64,000 bases of DNA from Diphasiastrum complanatum (lineage: Eukaryota > Streptophyta > Lycopodiopsida > Lycopodiales > Lycopodiaceae): contig CM055111.1 in assembly GCA_029204225.1 (NCBI GenBank), positions 19,380,642-19,444,641 on the forward strand. The letters run 5' to 3'. Shown here piece by piece: positions 42,869-53,905 of this stretch. The position numbers and the translations under genes were made by a program. The notes beneath the pieces are model-generated. The model saw only the letters and a program-made list of their open reading frames with translations. It was not told the origin of the DNA and did not search any database. How positions within the stretch are numbered: position 1 is the first letter of the stretch; every line of letters starts with the position of its first letter.

Positions 42869-44950
42869 GAAAGTACAGTACTTTTTGGACCATAAATGGG
42901 AGCATGTCAAAGTTCTTCCACACTTGTGCTTTTTGCACTCGAGTACTTCTCCTATTCTCTTGTGTTACTGAAACAATATCTTTCCAAATACAATAAGTGA
43001 TATCGGATTATTTGCAAGTGTGATTGGATATGAATATCCTTGCTTTAGCACCTCCAATTGATGGCTTACTAGGAACATTTCCTAACTTTCCAGACAGTTT
43101 TTCACTTTTTTCAGTTGTGACATTTCCTTTATGTAGTCATGTTTTTTAGAGAACTTCTTCCAACTTTTTGATAGCTGATTTAGATAGGGACTCTGGTTTT
43201 GTATTCCAAGCAATTAGAATGTGAAGATTAATAAGTCTCTCAATCACATGTACCTCACATGTACCTCAGCATGCAATGTGCATATATGAACATATTTCAG
43301 TGGAATTGGCAAAACACCTTTCAGATTTGGATCTTCTACTTCTCTTGTTGGGCCATTGTTTGCTCATCCCAAACTCATATCATAGCAATTCTTCACGCAC
43401 TAAATACAAAGATGCTTTGATGTTGTCCCATGAGAGACATTATACATACATTTTAGTGTTTTTAAATAACTTGCAAGATGCCATTGGATTTGAAAACATC
43501 CATGATTTTCCACTGTAAGTTTCTGACCCTCCAAATGTCCCTTTGTAATTTCGCCATAATTTGTACGCAAAAATATCCATGAGAGAACATTATGATCCTC
43601 TTTGAAAACCTGTAAAAAAGCAAGTAATGTATGCTGCATTAATCATGTATTCAAAAATAGAAGTGTATCTAAACAAATTGAATAGAATTATGTCAAATGT
43701 ACATAGAATGTAACTATCCACCATATGTGATTTTCTGATTGAACACTAAATGTGCTATCATTGGTATCTGATATCTTGTTCATCAAAGTGACACTCACCC
43801 GTTCTAGCTTTTGACCTTTGATGATTCCAGATTTGTCTAGTTTCATCACAATAATCAACTTTCCATTTGTTTGATGTTCATGTAGTTCATAGAATCAAAT
43901 AATGTATTTTAAGACATTTTCGACATTAAGGAAAATATTGTTGCAATCGTTGTATTTAAGTTCACCACTTTCAAATTTGTATAAATCATTTATATGAAAT
44001 GGTTGGCCAACAACCTTGAACATTCCCTTGTTGGAATAATTTCTTGCTAATGTTACTCGATATGGACGAGGAAGATAAGTTTTCTTAATTTCCACTTGAG
44101 AGAATGCTTCTTGAACTATTCTGGAAAATGTAGAATAAGCATTTTGCTAATTCCAGCCTGATCACGTGCACCTTGTATCACATTTGCATCCAAATAAGTT
44201 TGATTCTTACTCAAAACTATTTGTGTAATTTCATTTTCCATTTTTTGAAATCGATCATTTTCCATCATTGCTTTTGTTGACTTTCTTGGGAGAACATGAC
44301 TTAAAGATTCTCCAATGCATGATCGATTTTTGAAATAGTCCTTTGCAACCAAGCATGATCTGCAACACACATATCAAAGCCATATGATGTTTAGTCAACA
44401 ATAAAATTGATAATGCAATTGAAACAAACCAAAATTAAATAAAAATATACAAATGAAGCAAAAAATTTATAATCTAACATATTTGAATGTTCAAATTCTT
44501 TTCTTCTGATTGCCGCTATGTAAAGATAAACCATCAATGTTCCTCTTCGTTACTCTTTTTCGTTTCTTTTTCATCACTGTCTTTCTTGATCATTTCCACA
44601 TCAACAATTGATTTTAAACTTTCGGATCACAACTTCTCCAATGATTCTGACATATCTTGGTTTTATATCTCTGAAGACTTGTTATTGTAGTATTCAACTC
44701 TGATATAACATGCTTGAGTGCAATGTTTTCATTACTAGAGTGTTGCACATAATATTGCAATTGTTCATTAGCACACTGCAATGTTGATTGAGACTCAACA
44801 ATTTGCATCATGCAAGCCAATGTCATGCAACCTTTGACAATATTCAAGTAATCCATTGTTTCCTTCACATACAAGTTTGAGAAGATTACTAACGGACTTA
44901 AAATTTGGACATAAGCTGGTATCTGGATCTTCAGGATAAATGGATCCATA
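42869..44950 (-). pseudogene. Decayed spliced gene, unnamed family, transposase-like organisation
   Basis: The minus strand encodes one broken protein. In order: MDPFILKIQIPAYVQILSP and a coiled-coil-like stretch (44949-44614); after acceptor TTGCAG near 44350, NEITQIVLSKNQTYLDANVI and KTYLPRPYRVTLARNYSNKG (to 44050), NGKLIIVMKLDKSGIIKGQK then LERVSVTLMNKISDTNDSTF (about 43850-43760); after acceptor TTTTACAG (43611), VFKEDHNVLSWIFLRTNYGE, FQIQWHLASYLKTLKCMYNV, SHGTTSKHLCI; then LPIPLKYVHICTLHAEVHV (about 43300) and PSKPSIGGAKARIFISNHT (about 43070). The layout (a Lys-Leu-Asp..Gly block, a Trp-His-Leu..Leu-Lys block with a nearby Cys, a His..Thr-Leu-His block) recalls RNase H-fold transposon proteins. 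This is inferred, and I name no family. Stops at 43896, 43430 and elsewhere make it a pseudogene. Confidence 0.55.
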
Positions 44951-45832
44951 TGTGAGAAATTTCAGCTAGTTTTGTTATTTTGGTCATATTTATATGTTTG
45001 GCAATTGAGGCCAATTTTCATATTAGACTTAGAGTTTGACTTTCCAAAGTTATATTAGTATAAATTCATTTGAATAAACACTTTTTGAAAGTGTGGATTC
45101 CAAGCTCCCATAGTGAGAAGAGAGAAAATGTTTTGGAGCTCATTGGCAATCTCAAGCTAGTTCACTACGTACATTGAGTTTTTGTGATCCAAATGAAACC
45201 AAATCAATTTCTACTTGTTTCTCAATTTTAAGGACATACTACAGCCTGTAGTACACATGTGTGGACTCGGATTTGGGTCTTTGATCTTGTTTATTGATTA
45301 TCCATACTTGTTATGTGTCAAATTGGTAATCTAGATCAAGATTTATTTTCTAGTTTTTTGATGCATTGTTAAGCAAGCACATTTAATAATTATTTTGAAA
45401 CCTATGTTCCTTCAAACCTAAGTTCCTACAAGCACATCTATAGGCTTAACCAGTGTAAAACATAAAGGTTGTGCCTTGTGATTGCACAGTAGTGTGGAAC
45501 TAGGAAAATATCTGCAGAAACACGTATGAATGAGTGAGTTCTAGTAGACAACACGAGCATCATATGATCAAACTCTGAGTAGCATTACTGTTGATGTATT
45601 AATTTTTGATACATGTTATAAAACATGTACAAAGGCAAACAGTTTTATTTTCTGAAGATATGGCTTAGTAGACGTAAGAAAGAGCCAAATCTACAGTAAC
45701 AGGCACTCATCCGACTGGATTAATAATTCACAAATTGGTGGAAAAACATGGTTCAACAAAGTTAGCAATACCTTAAACTATCACAAAATATTATGCATAT
45801 CTAAATGGTCAGATGTTCCTTAACTTACAGAA
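44951..45832. other. Spacer, no gene seen
   Basis: AT-rich sequence between two decayed minus-strand gene remnants. It may hold introns or flanks of either one; no motif is recognised. Confidence 0.45.
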
Positions 45833-46530
45833 GAAGCTAGATCATCTTCCATGAGGTCCTTTGCCAGTCCAAAATCTCCTGCAAGATCTTCAAGAAGCCT
45901 TTAGATACTAATTCTACAAGCTGTGATACTAAGATACTATACTTATCACTATCAGCCTTAATTTTGTGATAACTCAAAACCACATGCAAATAAATTTCAT
46001 GGAAATCTCGCAGCTTATAAGTGGCTATATTCAGATTACAACAAATGGAGATCCCTGAATGTTAGCTATTGCATCAGAAATATATACGTTATATTGAATA
46101 ATCTACTGTTGCCTAACAGACTATGAGAAGCTACAACTTACATTCTACATGAAACTGAAGATATGCATATATTACGGGCTTCTTGGAATGTGACCACATA
46201 TGGCGATTCTCCCATGCACTTAGAACCCATCTCGTGATACTATCCATTTTTGCATCCTTGTTTCGTATCAGGTCAGATTGCAATGAATCACAAACAGTTT
46301 TGGAAATTTTAGCTCTCATCTCTTGTGACAGGGCAGAGGGAAAACTCAACAGAGCAGATACAAACGGAGGTTAGAGTCCCACAAATGACTTGCAAAGAAG
46401 TTGAGATTGATCTTATATGATGTTAGATTGACATACCTTGAGATCCCTATGAATCACTCAACTGAAATGCCGATAATCACTGCAAGTAGAAGCTGTGCAA
46501 ACCACTTGCATAGCCTCTGACAAAAGACAG
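45833..46530 (-). pseudogene. NEK-like protein kinase fragments (two exons)
   Basis: Two minus-strand exon-like pieces lie in the right order. The first (about 46530-46436), after a CAG acceptor, reads RLCKWFAQLLLAV, then after a frame change DYRHFS and HRDLK, ending at a GTATGT donor. HRD..K is the kinase catalytic loop, and an intron right after the K of this loop is known in plant NEK genes. The second (about 45893-45833) reads EDLAGDFGLAKDLMEDDLAS and ends at a GTAAGT donor. DFG is the magnesium-binding motif, and GDFGLAK followed by DDLASS is typical of plant NIMA-related kinases. The CSNIFLT block between them is lost, and the N-lobe and the C-lobe after the activation loop are missing. 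Confidence 0.65.
46131..46349 (-). other. Open frame inside the kinase remnant, unassigned
   Basis: Between the two kinase pieces the minus strand has an open stretch of 72 codons with protein-like composition (SALSQEMRAKISKTVCDSLQ, ITRWVLSAWENRHMWSHSKK) ending at a GTAAGT-like donor. It is not a kinase block. It could be an exon of another gene inserted here or a chance open intron. Confidence 0.25.
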
Positions 46531-47030
46531 GGAGCTCGAAGATCAGTAACAGTGGTGAGCAGTTGTCAAAAAGCTATGGAATTTCAGGATTCAACAAGAA
46601 GCTTTAAGCGCTTCACAAGATCTGATGGCTGCAGCATCTAGATGCAAGAACATTTTCACTCCATAAAAAGAAATGAAAAACAATTACTTCTTCAAAAAAG
46701 TAGATCTTGTTTGTTTTTTCACCATATCCGCCCCAAAAACATATGAGAGAGAGAACGTACCTGCGATGGTGGACGATCACCAAGATCAGCATGCGATGGT
46801 GGATGAGCGCAACAATAGAACGTAAGAGGAGAGCAGGATGAGCGTGATGGTGGACTAGGAGAGAAGGGCGAGCAGAGGAGAGGAATAGCGTGGGAAAGTA
46901 TGGCCCGAAGAGCTCCAAAATCCCCAAAATCAAGACCCAATTCAAGGATCGTTACCTTTAAAAGCCCCAAAATTTCAATTTTAAAAGCCCCAAAATTTCA
47001 ATCTCTTTCTCTTTCTCTCGATGGCCAAAA
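46531..47030. other. Spacer with short GATGGTGGA repeats
   Basis: No gene is recognised. GATGGTGGA occurs three times between 46763 and 46858 in a GC-richer patch, and AAAAGCCCCAAAATTTCAAT is tandemly repeated at about 46961-47001. Confidence 0.5.
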
Positions 47031-47062
47031 TGGCAACCAATGAAAATCTTCAGTTACCTGGC

Positions 47063-47138
47063 AGAGCATCCACCTCTTGCCCAATTGAAACTGGTGCGCC
47101 AGAGCATCCACCTCTTGCCCAATTGCAACTCGTGCGCC
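47063..47138. repeat. 38-bp tandem duplication
   Basis: AGAGCATCCACCTCTTGCCC begins each unit, at 47063 and 47101. The units differ at two positions (AAACTGG versus CAACTCG). A recent small duplication in non-coding sequence. Confidence 0.9.
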
Positions 47139-47479
47139 AGTGCAACACCTCATGTCATTCGACCCATGCCATCCACCTCACGCGGGTGGTTTTAGTGATT
47201 TTTACCCCTTAGCCTTTAGGTACCCCGACGTAGGTACCCTGATTGCACCATGGAAGGGCGAGAGAGAGCTGAGCCGGTGCTGGCAAACTCTTTTTTGAAT
47301 TATCCTCGAAAAGGACTCCAATTATAAAGATTCTCGATTATTTTAAGACTATTACTCATAACAGGGTTCCTATGCTAATCTAAAAAAGTCGTCAAAATTT
47401 TATCATACTGGTTTTTGAGAAATTGTGTTGGTTTCATGCCTGTACTGTATAGTTTTTTCCGAGCATTCGCGCGTGCATG

Positions 47480-47513
47480 AGGGAGAGAGAGAGAGAGACG
47501 GGGGGGGGGGGGG
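47480..47513. repeat. (GA)n followed by a G14 run
   Basis: A short GA tract ends in ACG and then 14 consecutive G (47500-47513). Such a G run is rare in this AT-rich window and is also a frequent site of sequencing or assembly error. Confidence 0.9.
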
Positions 47514-47564
47514 TACAAGTTTCAAAAAAAATTGTGCTTTCTCATTCATAGGAATCAAATTCGA

Positions 47565-48410
47565 ATTACCTCGAGTGATAAAAATGAAATTTGAGCATCA
47601 CAAGTGTAGGGGCAAATCCATTAATACGACTAGACCAAACTCAAGTGATGTAAGTGTTGTAAACTTGAGATGGATCGAGTTTGAACACAATCAATGAACT
47701 ATGTTGAGTGATTAGGACCAAAACCACATGTTAGGCATGATCTTTGAGCCAGCTTGGGCGATTAGCATCAAATTTGAGATATCTAAATTTCGTAAGCTTG
47801 AGATTCCATGAATTTGCTCACTTTAGAAGCAACTTCTAATGATAAAGGCCAAAACTGAGCCATCTTGATTGACACACCTCAAAGTTGAACTATTTCGAGT
47901 GATAGGGGCCATTTCCATCCATAAGGAATAAGCTAAAGCAATCCAATTGTCCTAAGCTTAAACTTGATCGAGTGACATGGGACATAATAGCCAAAATTGA
48001 GCTATCGTGACTAAATCATCTAAAATTTGACCTATGTCTTGTGGACCACATCAATTTGATTTATTTGAATATCCTAGACTCAAAATTCCTCTACTTTTAC
48101 CACTCAATGGACAATTTTGAGTGATAAGATCCAAAATCAAGCTACCTCGATTGACAGATATAAAATTTGGGCAGATATTTAAAAGGAGCCTATTCACTGA
48201 GCTATGAATTATGATTAGTCGATGAACTATGTTGAGTGATAAGGAGCATAATTGCAACATAGCACTCAAGGTATCTCGACCAATAGATTTGAATGTCCTA
48301 CACTCAAGGCTACTCTAATTTAATCACCCAATGGCCAACCTTGAGTGATAAGGGCCACAATCAAGCTATCTATAGTGATAGACATAAAATTTGAATGATA
48401 GGGGCCAATT
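47565..48410 (+). repeat. Diverged short tandem repeat with GAGTGATAAGG words
   Basis: Variants of GAGTGATAAGGGCCAAAAT followed by GAGCTATCTCGA recur about ten times (for example near 47573, 47703, 47889, 47963, 48118, 48234, 48342, 48400) with spacing of about 60 to 150 bases. It looks like an old, strongly diverged tandem array. No coding potential is recognised. Confidence 0.6.
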
Positions 48411-49100
48411 CCATCAATGGAGGATCTGGTGGGCGGATTTTTCATCCAAGGATCGGTCCTGCTGAAAGATCCCAAGTGGGGGAAGGTCCCACACTACCCT
48501 TATGTGAGCGATTAGAGCTGGTAACTCGATTTGCTGGTAACTACTGTTCATATTGTTGGTCTAGAAAGGAACACTAGGTATTGTATGTTGATAATGTGGC
48601 TCTTAGTCTTTATATCATGTTAGATGCATGGAGTTAGATGCATAGACAGTAGTATCCAAAAGGAAAAAAGGGTCTCTACAAAAATAGATACAAATCCTCA
48701 ACCAGTGTACTTATTTGAATATTTTATTGGATAAGGCACCTATTCAAGCGTCTATTCAAATGAAAGACGACCTAGTTCAAGTGCCGACTTTGTGAATTGA
48801 ATTGAGAGGTGTAAAATAAGTGGTAGTCCAGGTATACTAAGATGAGCTAAACAAGAACAATAGTCTCTTAGAACAAAGGGGTAAAAGTTCATTTGATTTT
48901 GACTTTAGTATGAATACAAAATATGAAAGAATGATTTATCAATCCTTTAGTCCAATTGAATTTGGAGCTAGAGGTGGCACAAAAGTTATCACATGGATAA
49001 CTAGCTTGTGGCACCCAAGTATTCATAGTACAACATACATCCATCCCAATTGCTTAGCTATTTTGAGTCGATCCTTGATAGAGGGACAAAAGTGGAGTAT
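48411..49100. other. Spacer, no gene seen
   Basis: No domain was recognised. The last part may belong to the copia integrase fragment that follows, but no motif is readable before about 49110. Confidence 0.4.
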
Positions 49101-49720
49101 GGCTCCATGAGATTCAACTGAAAGGAGTTTTCTTGTCCCTATACCCCTCAACAAAATGGGGTAGCCGAGAGGAGAAATAGGACATTGTGTGAATGTTCTA
49201 AATCTTTAAGGCTTGATGCATGTTCACCAAAGTCTTTTTGGGGAGAAGCCCTCACTTGTGCTAACTATTTGATGAATAGAGTTCCATGTAGCTCTATTGA
49301 AGGCAAAACACCATTTGAAGTCTTATATGGGAAGAAGCTAAACCTCAAGGACTCAATGGGTGTTTGGATATTTTCTATGTGCATAGACCTTTGGAGACAA
49401 GGACAAAGGAGGATCCATCATCAATCAAGGGGATCATGCTCAGGTATGGCAATGCAAACAAGGGATACAAGGTATACATTCCATCTTCCAACAAGTTTGT
49501 GGTTTCTAGAAATGTCATATTTGATGAGAATAAGATGCATAAGCTTGTTGACTGCTCAATCAAATAAGCTATCAAGAGGGAGGTGTCGAGGATCAAGACA
49601 ATTGTGATCTTGAAGAGGAGCAATAGCCAAGCAATCACTCCAAGAAGGTCATCAAGGGTAACAATGGAGCCAATAAGGCTCACATACCAAGACAAGGGCA
49701 AGCAAAGTGCTGGATTATTC
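49101..49720 (+). pseudogene. pol: Copia K integrase fragment
   Basis: The plus strand encodes EFSCPYTPQQNGVAERRNRT (49120-49180), the block with the third catalytic Glu of copia integrase. It continues as ECSKSLRLDACSPKSFWGEA, TCANYLMNRVPCSSIEGKTP and FEVLYGKKLNLKD. After a frame change, NKGYKVYIPSSNKFVVSRNV and IFDENKMHKLVD follow. Both ends are abrupt: RT does not follow, and the LTR of copia C begins soon after. Confidence 0.85.
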
Positions 49721-49724
49721 TTCT

Positions 49725-50880
49725 TCTTACTAATCGACTAATCGGTTTTAATCTTCATCCATTGTCTATCCACTTCTGCAGATTTTCCCGTGTTTTTACA
49801 CGGTCTGCAGATTTACAAGTGTTTTTACACAATCTGCAGAAATACACGGAGTTTGACAATAGTGTCGCCTTTTTCGCATTTTTCGCCTGTCGGGAATTGC
49901 GAGTAAATATGCAGAGTCACATTTTTTGCTTTTTCCAAAGAGCCTCAAATGTTAAGGAAAGGACTTTGGCAATGTGTGGGGCAACCCTAAATCATATTTT
50001 AAAGGTGACACTATCAGGTTTTTCGCAAAATCCCAACATTGTCGTCTTTTTGCGACAATGTCGCCTGTGGCTGTTTTAGTTCATTTCTGTAGAAGTGACA
50101 ATTTGGTTCATTTATGCAGACAGACTATTTACGGCCAATTTTCACCACTTATCAACAATCAATGACAAGGAACCGAATGGATGCCAACTGATAACAACCA
50201 ACTGACGATCGCAATTGGTGACCTAATTTGTTAGTATAAATAGCTATTCATATTCATACAGTTTTCATTATCAATCAAAAGAAGCATTTTGAATAGTTAG
50301 CTCTCTCTCTCTCAAGCTTGCGAGCTTGAACACTCCTGAGCATTCTAGCTCACTTCTTAGAGTTGTTTTAGAGATTGCTATTGTACTACTGCTTATCAGC
50401 ATTGCGCTTAATTCAAACTTTCATTTTAGTTGCTCAGAGATAACATAGAGTACGCGGCTTTCGATCTGCAACTTATTGTACTCATTTACATCTTTTCCGT
50501 TTTCATACTGAATCAATACTATCTTTTATTGCGTTCAACTTCATCTCAGAATGTATGCGTTTCTGTAGTTTTTCGCGACTAATTATCTATCTTGTGATTC
50601 GTGACTGATTTTTTGTCGAGCGTTTCACGACAAATTAATGCTTGATTGTTTGGCTACGTAATCACTATAGTACTGATGATTTCAATGTTAGTTACTATAA
50701 GATCAAACATGATTTCTATCACTATTGTTTTGTTTCAAATTGATAGGCGTAGTCATGCATTGTGAAAGAGAAAGATAGTTTATACTACTATGCACGAAAA
50801 GTTTTCTTTTTAGACACTCAAATTATTTTCATTCGTTTCTTTTCGAGTTCGACCTATCTTCACAACATCTCTTTCCGACA
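49725..50880 (+). mobile_element. 5' LTR of copia C, left end uncertain
   Basis: The right end TTCCGACA at 50880 is fixed by the primer site. The segment contains GTGTCGC and GCGAC words like the copia F LTR, a TATA box and a long leader-like T-rich region. The start is set approximately, where copia K coding sequence ends. Confidence 0.6.
50235..50243 (+). promoter_or_regulatory. Probable TATA box of copia C LTR
   Basis: TATAAATAG, with a GC-poor downstream region and CTCTCTCTCT about 60 bases later, as in plant LTR promoters. It lies about 640 bases before the LTR end. Confidence 0.55.
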
Positions 50881-50892
50881 TGGTATCAGATT
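50881..50892 (+). promoter_or_regulatory. Primer binding site of copia C
   Basis: TGGTATCAGATT immediately follows the LTR end TTCCGACA. The first ten bases match the initiator Met tRNA complement used by the other copia elements here. Confidence 0.8.
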
Positions 50893-51042
50893 GAAATCTC
50901 TAATACTTGATATCTTTCGCGATATCAAATTGATATCATACTCTACAGTTCTTTTCAACCTTTCAGTATTAGAAAAATGATTTCCTATTGTTGGCATTAT
51001 GACATCTTAGCATCATCGATACAATCGATAGACTAAGTTCCA

Positions 51043-51866
51043 GATGGATTCTCAAAGTAAAGCTGGTCTTATCTCAGAGAAGCTGAATGGATCTAATTAT
51101 CATTTGTGAAAATTTAAGATGAAGACCTTGCTAATCGCCAGTGAATTATGGGATGTTGTTATAGGTACAGAAGTAAAACCTAAAGACGATGACTCAAAGT
51201 GGAAATCAAAGGACAATAAAGCTTTTGCGCTTATTATCCTCAATATATCAGATACACAGATTGGACACATAGCTGAAGCTGAAACGTCAAGAGACATTTG
51301 AGACATCCTGAACTCACTATATGACGTGAGGGACATAACTACTAAGTTATATCTATGACTTTTAAGATGTCTACTGGTGATTCTCTTCAGAGTCACATTA
51401 ACCAGTTTAAGACTCTCTTGCAATAGATGGCTGTTGTCAAATCAGTCATAGACAATCAAGACTCAATTATGACATTGCTTTCAAGCTTGCCCTCTACATA
51501 TGAGAACTGGGTGATGATCATATCGACACACTTATATTCAACTCTTACTAGAGTTATCACTATGTTGCTGCAAGAAGACAATAGGAGAAGTGAAGACACT
51601 TTGTCTACTTCCTCCTCTCAGGCTCTATATGTCAACAAAGGCTCTAAGCAATAGAAGCAAAAAAGCTCCAAGAAGATTGCAACGAATCAGAAACAAACTC
51701 AAAGTCAAGGACAATCATCAGATCCACAGTCTAAGAAGAAGATGTTTTGCAGGTATTGCAAGCGCAATAACCATGAGATCAAGGATTGCCGAATTCTCCA
51801 AGCGTAGAACGTAGCCAAGCAACCTGATCAACAAGCAAACACAGTCTCATCATTTCCCTAGGTTGA
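51043..51866 (+). pseudogene. gag: Copia C gag
   Basis: ATG at 51043 opens MDSQSKAGLISEKLNGSNYH, where L.GSNY is the N-terminal Gag signature. After a stop at 51106 it continues KFKMKTLLIASELWDVVIGT, AFALIILNISDTQIGHIAEA and, after frame changes near 51300-51360, SLQSHINQFKTLL and SLPSTYENWVMIIS. The zinc knuckle CRYCKRNNHEIKDC (about 51747-51790) is a perfect CX2CX4HX4C. Stops at 51301, 51426, 51651 and 51807 inactivate it. Confidence 0.9.
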
Positions 51867-52345
51867 AGTGGACGAAGACACATTGAAGGTCAATAATCAA
51901 AGCACATTTTTTAATGATTCATGGTTTTTGGATTCTGGAGCAACTCAACACATGACCAATCAACGTGAGATCTTCAACTCCTACATGCCTTACAACACAA
52001 AGAAATTTGTTCATCTCGGTGACAATAGTACTCACACTATTGAAGGTGAAGGTACTGTAAGATTGTGATTCCAGCATGCTCAATTCAAATTACTATCAAA
52101 GGTCTTATATGTTCCTAAACTCTCTACAAATCTGTTATTAGTAAGTAGAATTACAGATTTAGGTCATAAGGTAGAATTTGAATTTGATCAATGCAAAATT
52201 ATTGATAGGAGTAATAAGATCCTTGCACTCGACAAGAGGTAGGGTTACTTATATAGATTGGCACATTGTTATTCTAAGTCAAGTCAAGCCTTGAAAACCT
52301 CTGTTCTAGTCAATAAGGCATTACTATGGCATCATCACTTAGGAC
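51867..52345 (+). pseudogene. pol: Copia C protease and start of pre-integrase
   Basis: DSWFLDSGATQHMTNQREIF has the catalytic DSGAT at 51931-51945. VHLGDNSTHTIEGEGTVRL and LSKVLYVPKLSTNLLLVSRI follow, with a stop at 52066. LLWHHHLGHLNYTSILNMS near 52322-52380 is the pre-integrase zinc module; its Cys pair is lost in the degraded stretch to 52440. Confidence 0.85.
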
Positions 52346-53217
52346 ACTTGAATTATACATCTATTTTGAACATGTCCAGACAATCCATGGTTCAGACAAT
52401 CCGTGGTTTTTGATCTCGACTATCCTTCGGGTAAGGTTGATCTCCCTGTCTATCATAGTTTCTTTGGAAAGCAGGCTAGGATTCCTTTTAGATCAAACCG
52501 TAGGCATGCAACAAAAGATCTATTAGTGTTGTTCATACAAATGCAAAGTATTTCATTACTTTTAGTGATGAATTCTCCAGAAGAACAATTGTTTATTTCA
52601 TTAAACAAAAATCAGAGATTTTCATCAAATTCAGACGATTCAAAGAGCATGATGAGAATCAAACTAGCAAACAAATCAAAGCACTGAGGTCAGATAACGA
52701 GGGAGAATACATGTCCAACAAATTCAAGGAGTATTGCCTTAACAACAACATTGAAAAACAATATAGTATCTCCTATTCGCCTCAGTCAAATGGTCTTGCT
52801 AAGAGAAAGAACAGAACCTTAGTTGAATCGGCAAAGTGCATGTTATCACATGCGACACTTCTTAAGTGCTTTTGGGCTGAAGCTGTTTCAACAACAACCT
52901 ATACTAAGAATAGATGTCCTACTAAAGGCCTCTTAGACAAAACACCATTCGAAGTTTGGACAAGTACCGGACCTTCTTTATCAAACTTACGTGTTTTTGG
53001 ATGTACTACTTTTGCGCAGATACCTCTTGATCTCAAGAAGAAGCTTGACTTCTAGAGTATCAAATGTGTTTTCATCAGATACACTACTTCAGATCAAGCC
53101 TACAAGTTGTTCGATCCCATCGAGTTGAAGATATTCACTAGCCGGGATGTCATCTTCATCGATTTCAAGACCTCAAAGAAAAGGGCAGTCCCATGTAGCC
53201 GACCTATTAGATTCTCC
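52346..53217 (+). pseudogene. pol: Copia C integrase
   Basis: KALRSDNEGEYMSNKFKEYC near 52680 carries the second catalytic Asp. QYSISYSPQSNGLAKRKNRT (about 52760-52820) is the third block, but the conserved Glu in VAER is changed to Lys in LAKR. CFWAEAVSTTTYTKNRCPTK, TPFEVWTSTGPSLSNLRVFG and SRDVIFIDFKTSKK follow. The first catalytic Asp region is frameshifted. Stops at 53053 and 53217 break the tail. Confidence 0.85.
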
Positions 53218-53282
53218 TAAGATTGTTCATCATTCTGGCTATCAAATCAGCAAAAGGCATCATGCAGTATAAGCATTGATAT

Positions 53283-53905
53283 AATGGCTCATACGTAGGA
53301 GACAAGAAAAGCTGGAGGATGAGAACTATGACGTATGGTCATGGAAGATGCAGTTGATCTTGGACAAGAAGGGGCTCTGAGATCTTGTTTCAGGCATCGA
53401 GACAGAGCCGATAATCTAAGGGGAGACATCGGTTAACATAGCAAAGAGGAGAAGATCGTTCACGGAGAGAATGAAGCAAGCTCTCACAATTATTTGTCTA
53501 TCTCTAGGGGATACTATCAGCGCACATGTTAGACATATAAAAAGACCTAGATAACTTTGGAGACTTTGCAAAGTCTATACCATGGAGTGCGTGTGACCTC
53601 CAGGATTGTTCTGCAGAAAAATCTAACACATATGACAATAACAGAAGGTGAATCATCACTTCCTATGTAAGGAGATTCAAGGACGTCCTCGGGCACTTAG
53701 GAGCATTGGGATTTTCTATGAAGGAAAAGGATGTAGCAGCACTGTTTCTTGGCAGATTACCTTCATCTTTTGAAACCACAATTGCAATTATAGAAGCTCA
53801 ATATGCATATGAAAAAGAAGATTTATTGACCCTAGAGATAGCAATGGCAAGGATCATGCAGACAGAGCTAAGAAAGAGTAAAATGGTGGGGCACTGGTTC
53901 CCCCT
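53283..53905 (+). pseudogene. gag: Copia L gag fragment
   Basis: The plus strand across several frame changes reads KLEDENYD and WKMQLILDKKGL near 53310-53370, AKRRRSFTERMKQALTIICL near 53440, and then an open frame GFSMKEKDVAALFLGRLPSS, FETTIAIIEAQYAYEKEDLL and LEIAMARIMQTE (53706-53880). This is the UBN2-type Gag core of a copia family different from C. It is cut on the right by the 374-bp tandem repeat. Confidence 0.8.

Larger units (their letters stand above)
49725..53217 (+). mobile_element. Copia element C: LTR, gag, protease, integrase; 3' part lost
   Basis: Order is LTR with TATA box, primer site, gag, zinc knuckle, protease, pre-integrase, integrase. After the integrase C-terminus near 53217 the element stops; RT, RNase H and the 3' LTR are absent. 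The left edge of the LTR is uncertain because no second LTR exists. Confidence 0.8.

Noticed and set aside
46613-46970. His/Leu-rich minus-strand frames upstream of the kinase fragments
   Set aside because: Overlapping frames of similar length and repeated GATGGTGGA words suggest low-complexity sequence and not a kinase N-lobe.
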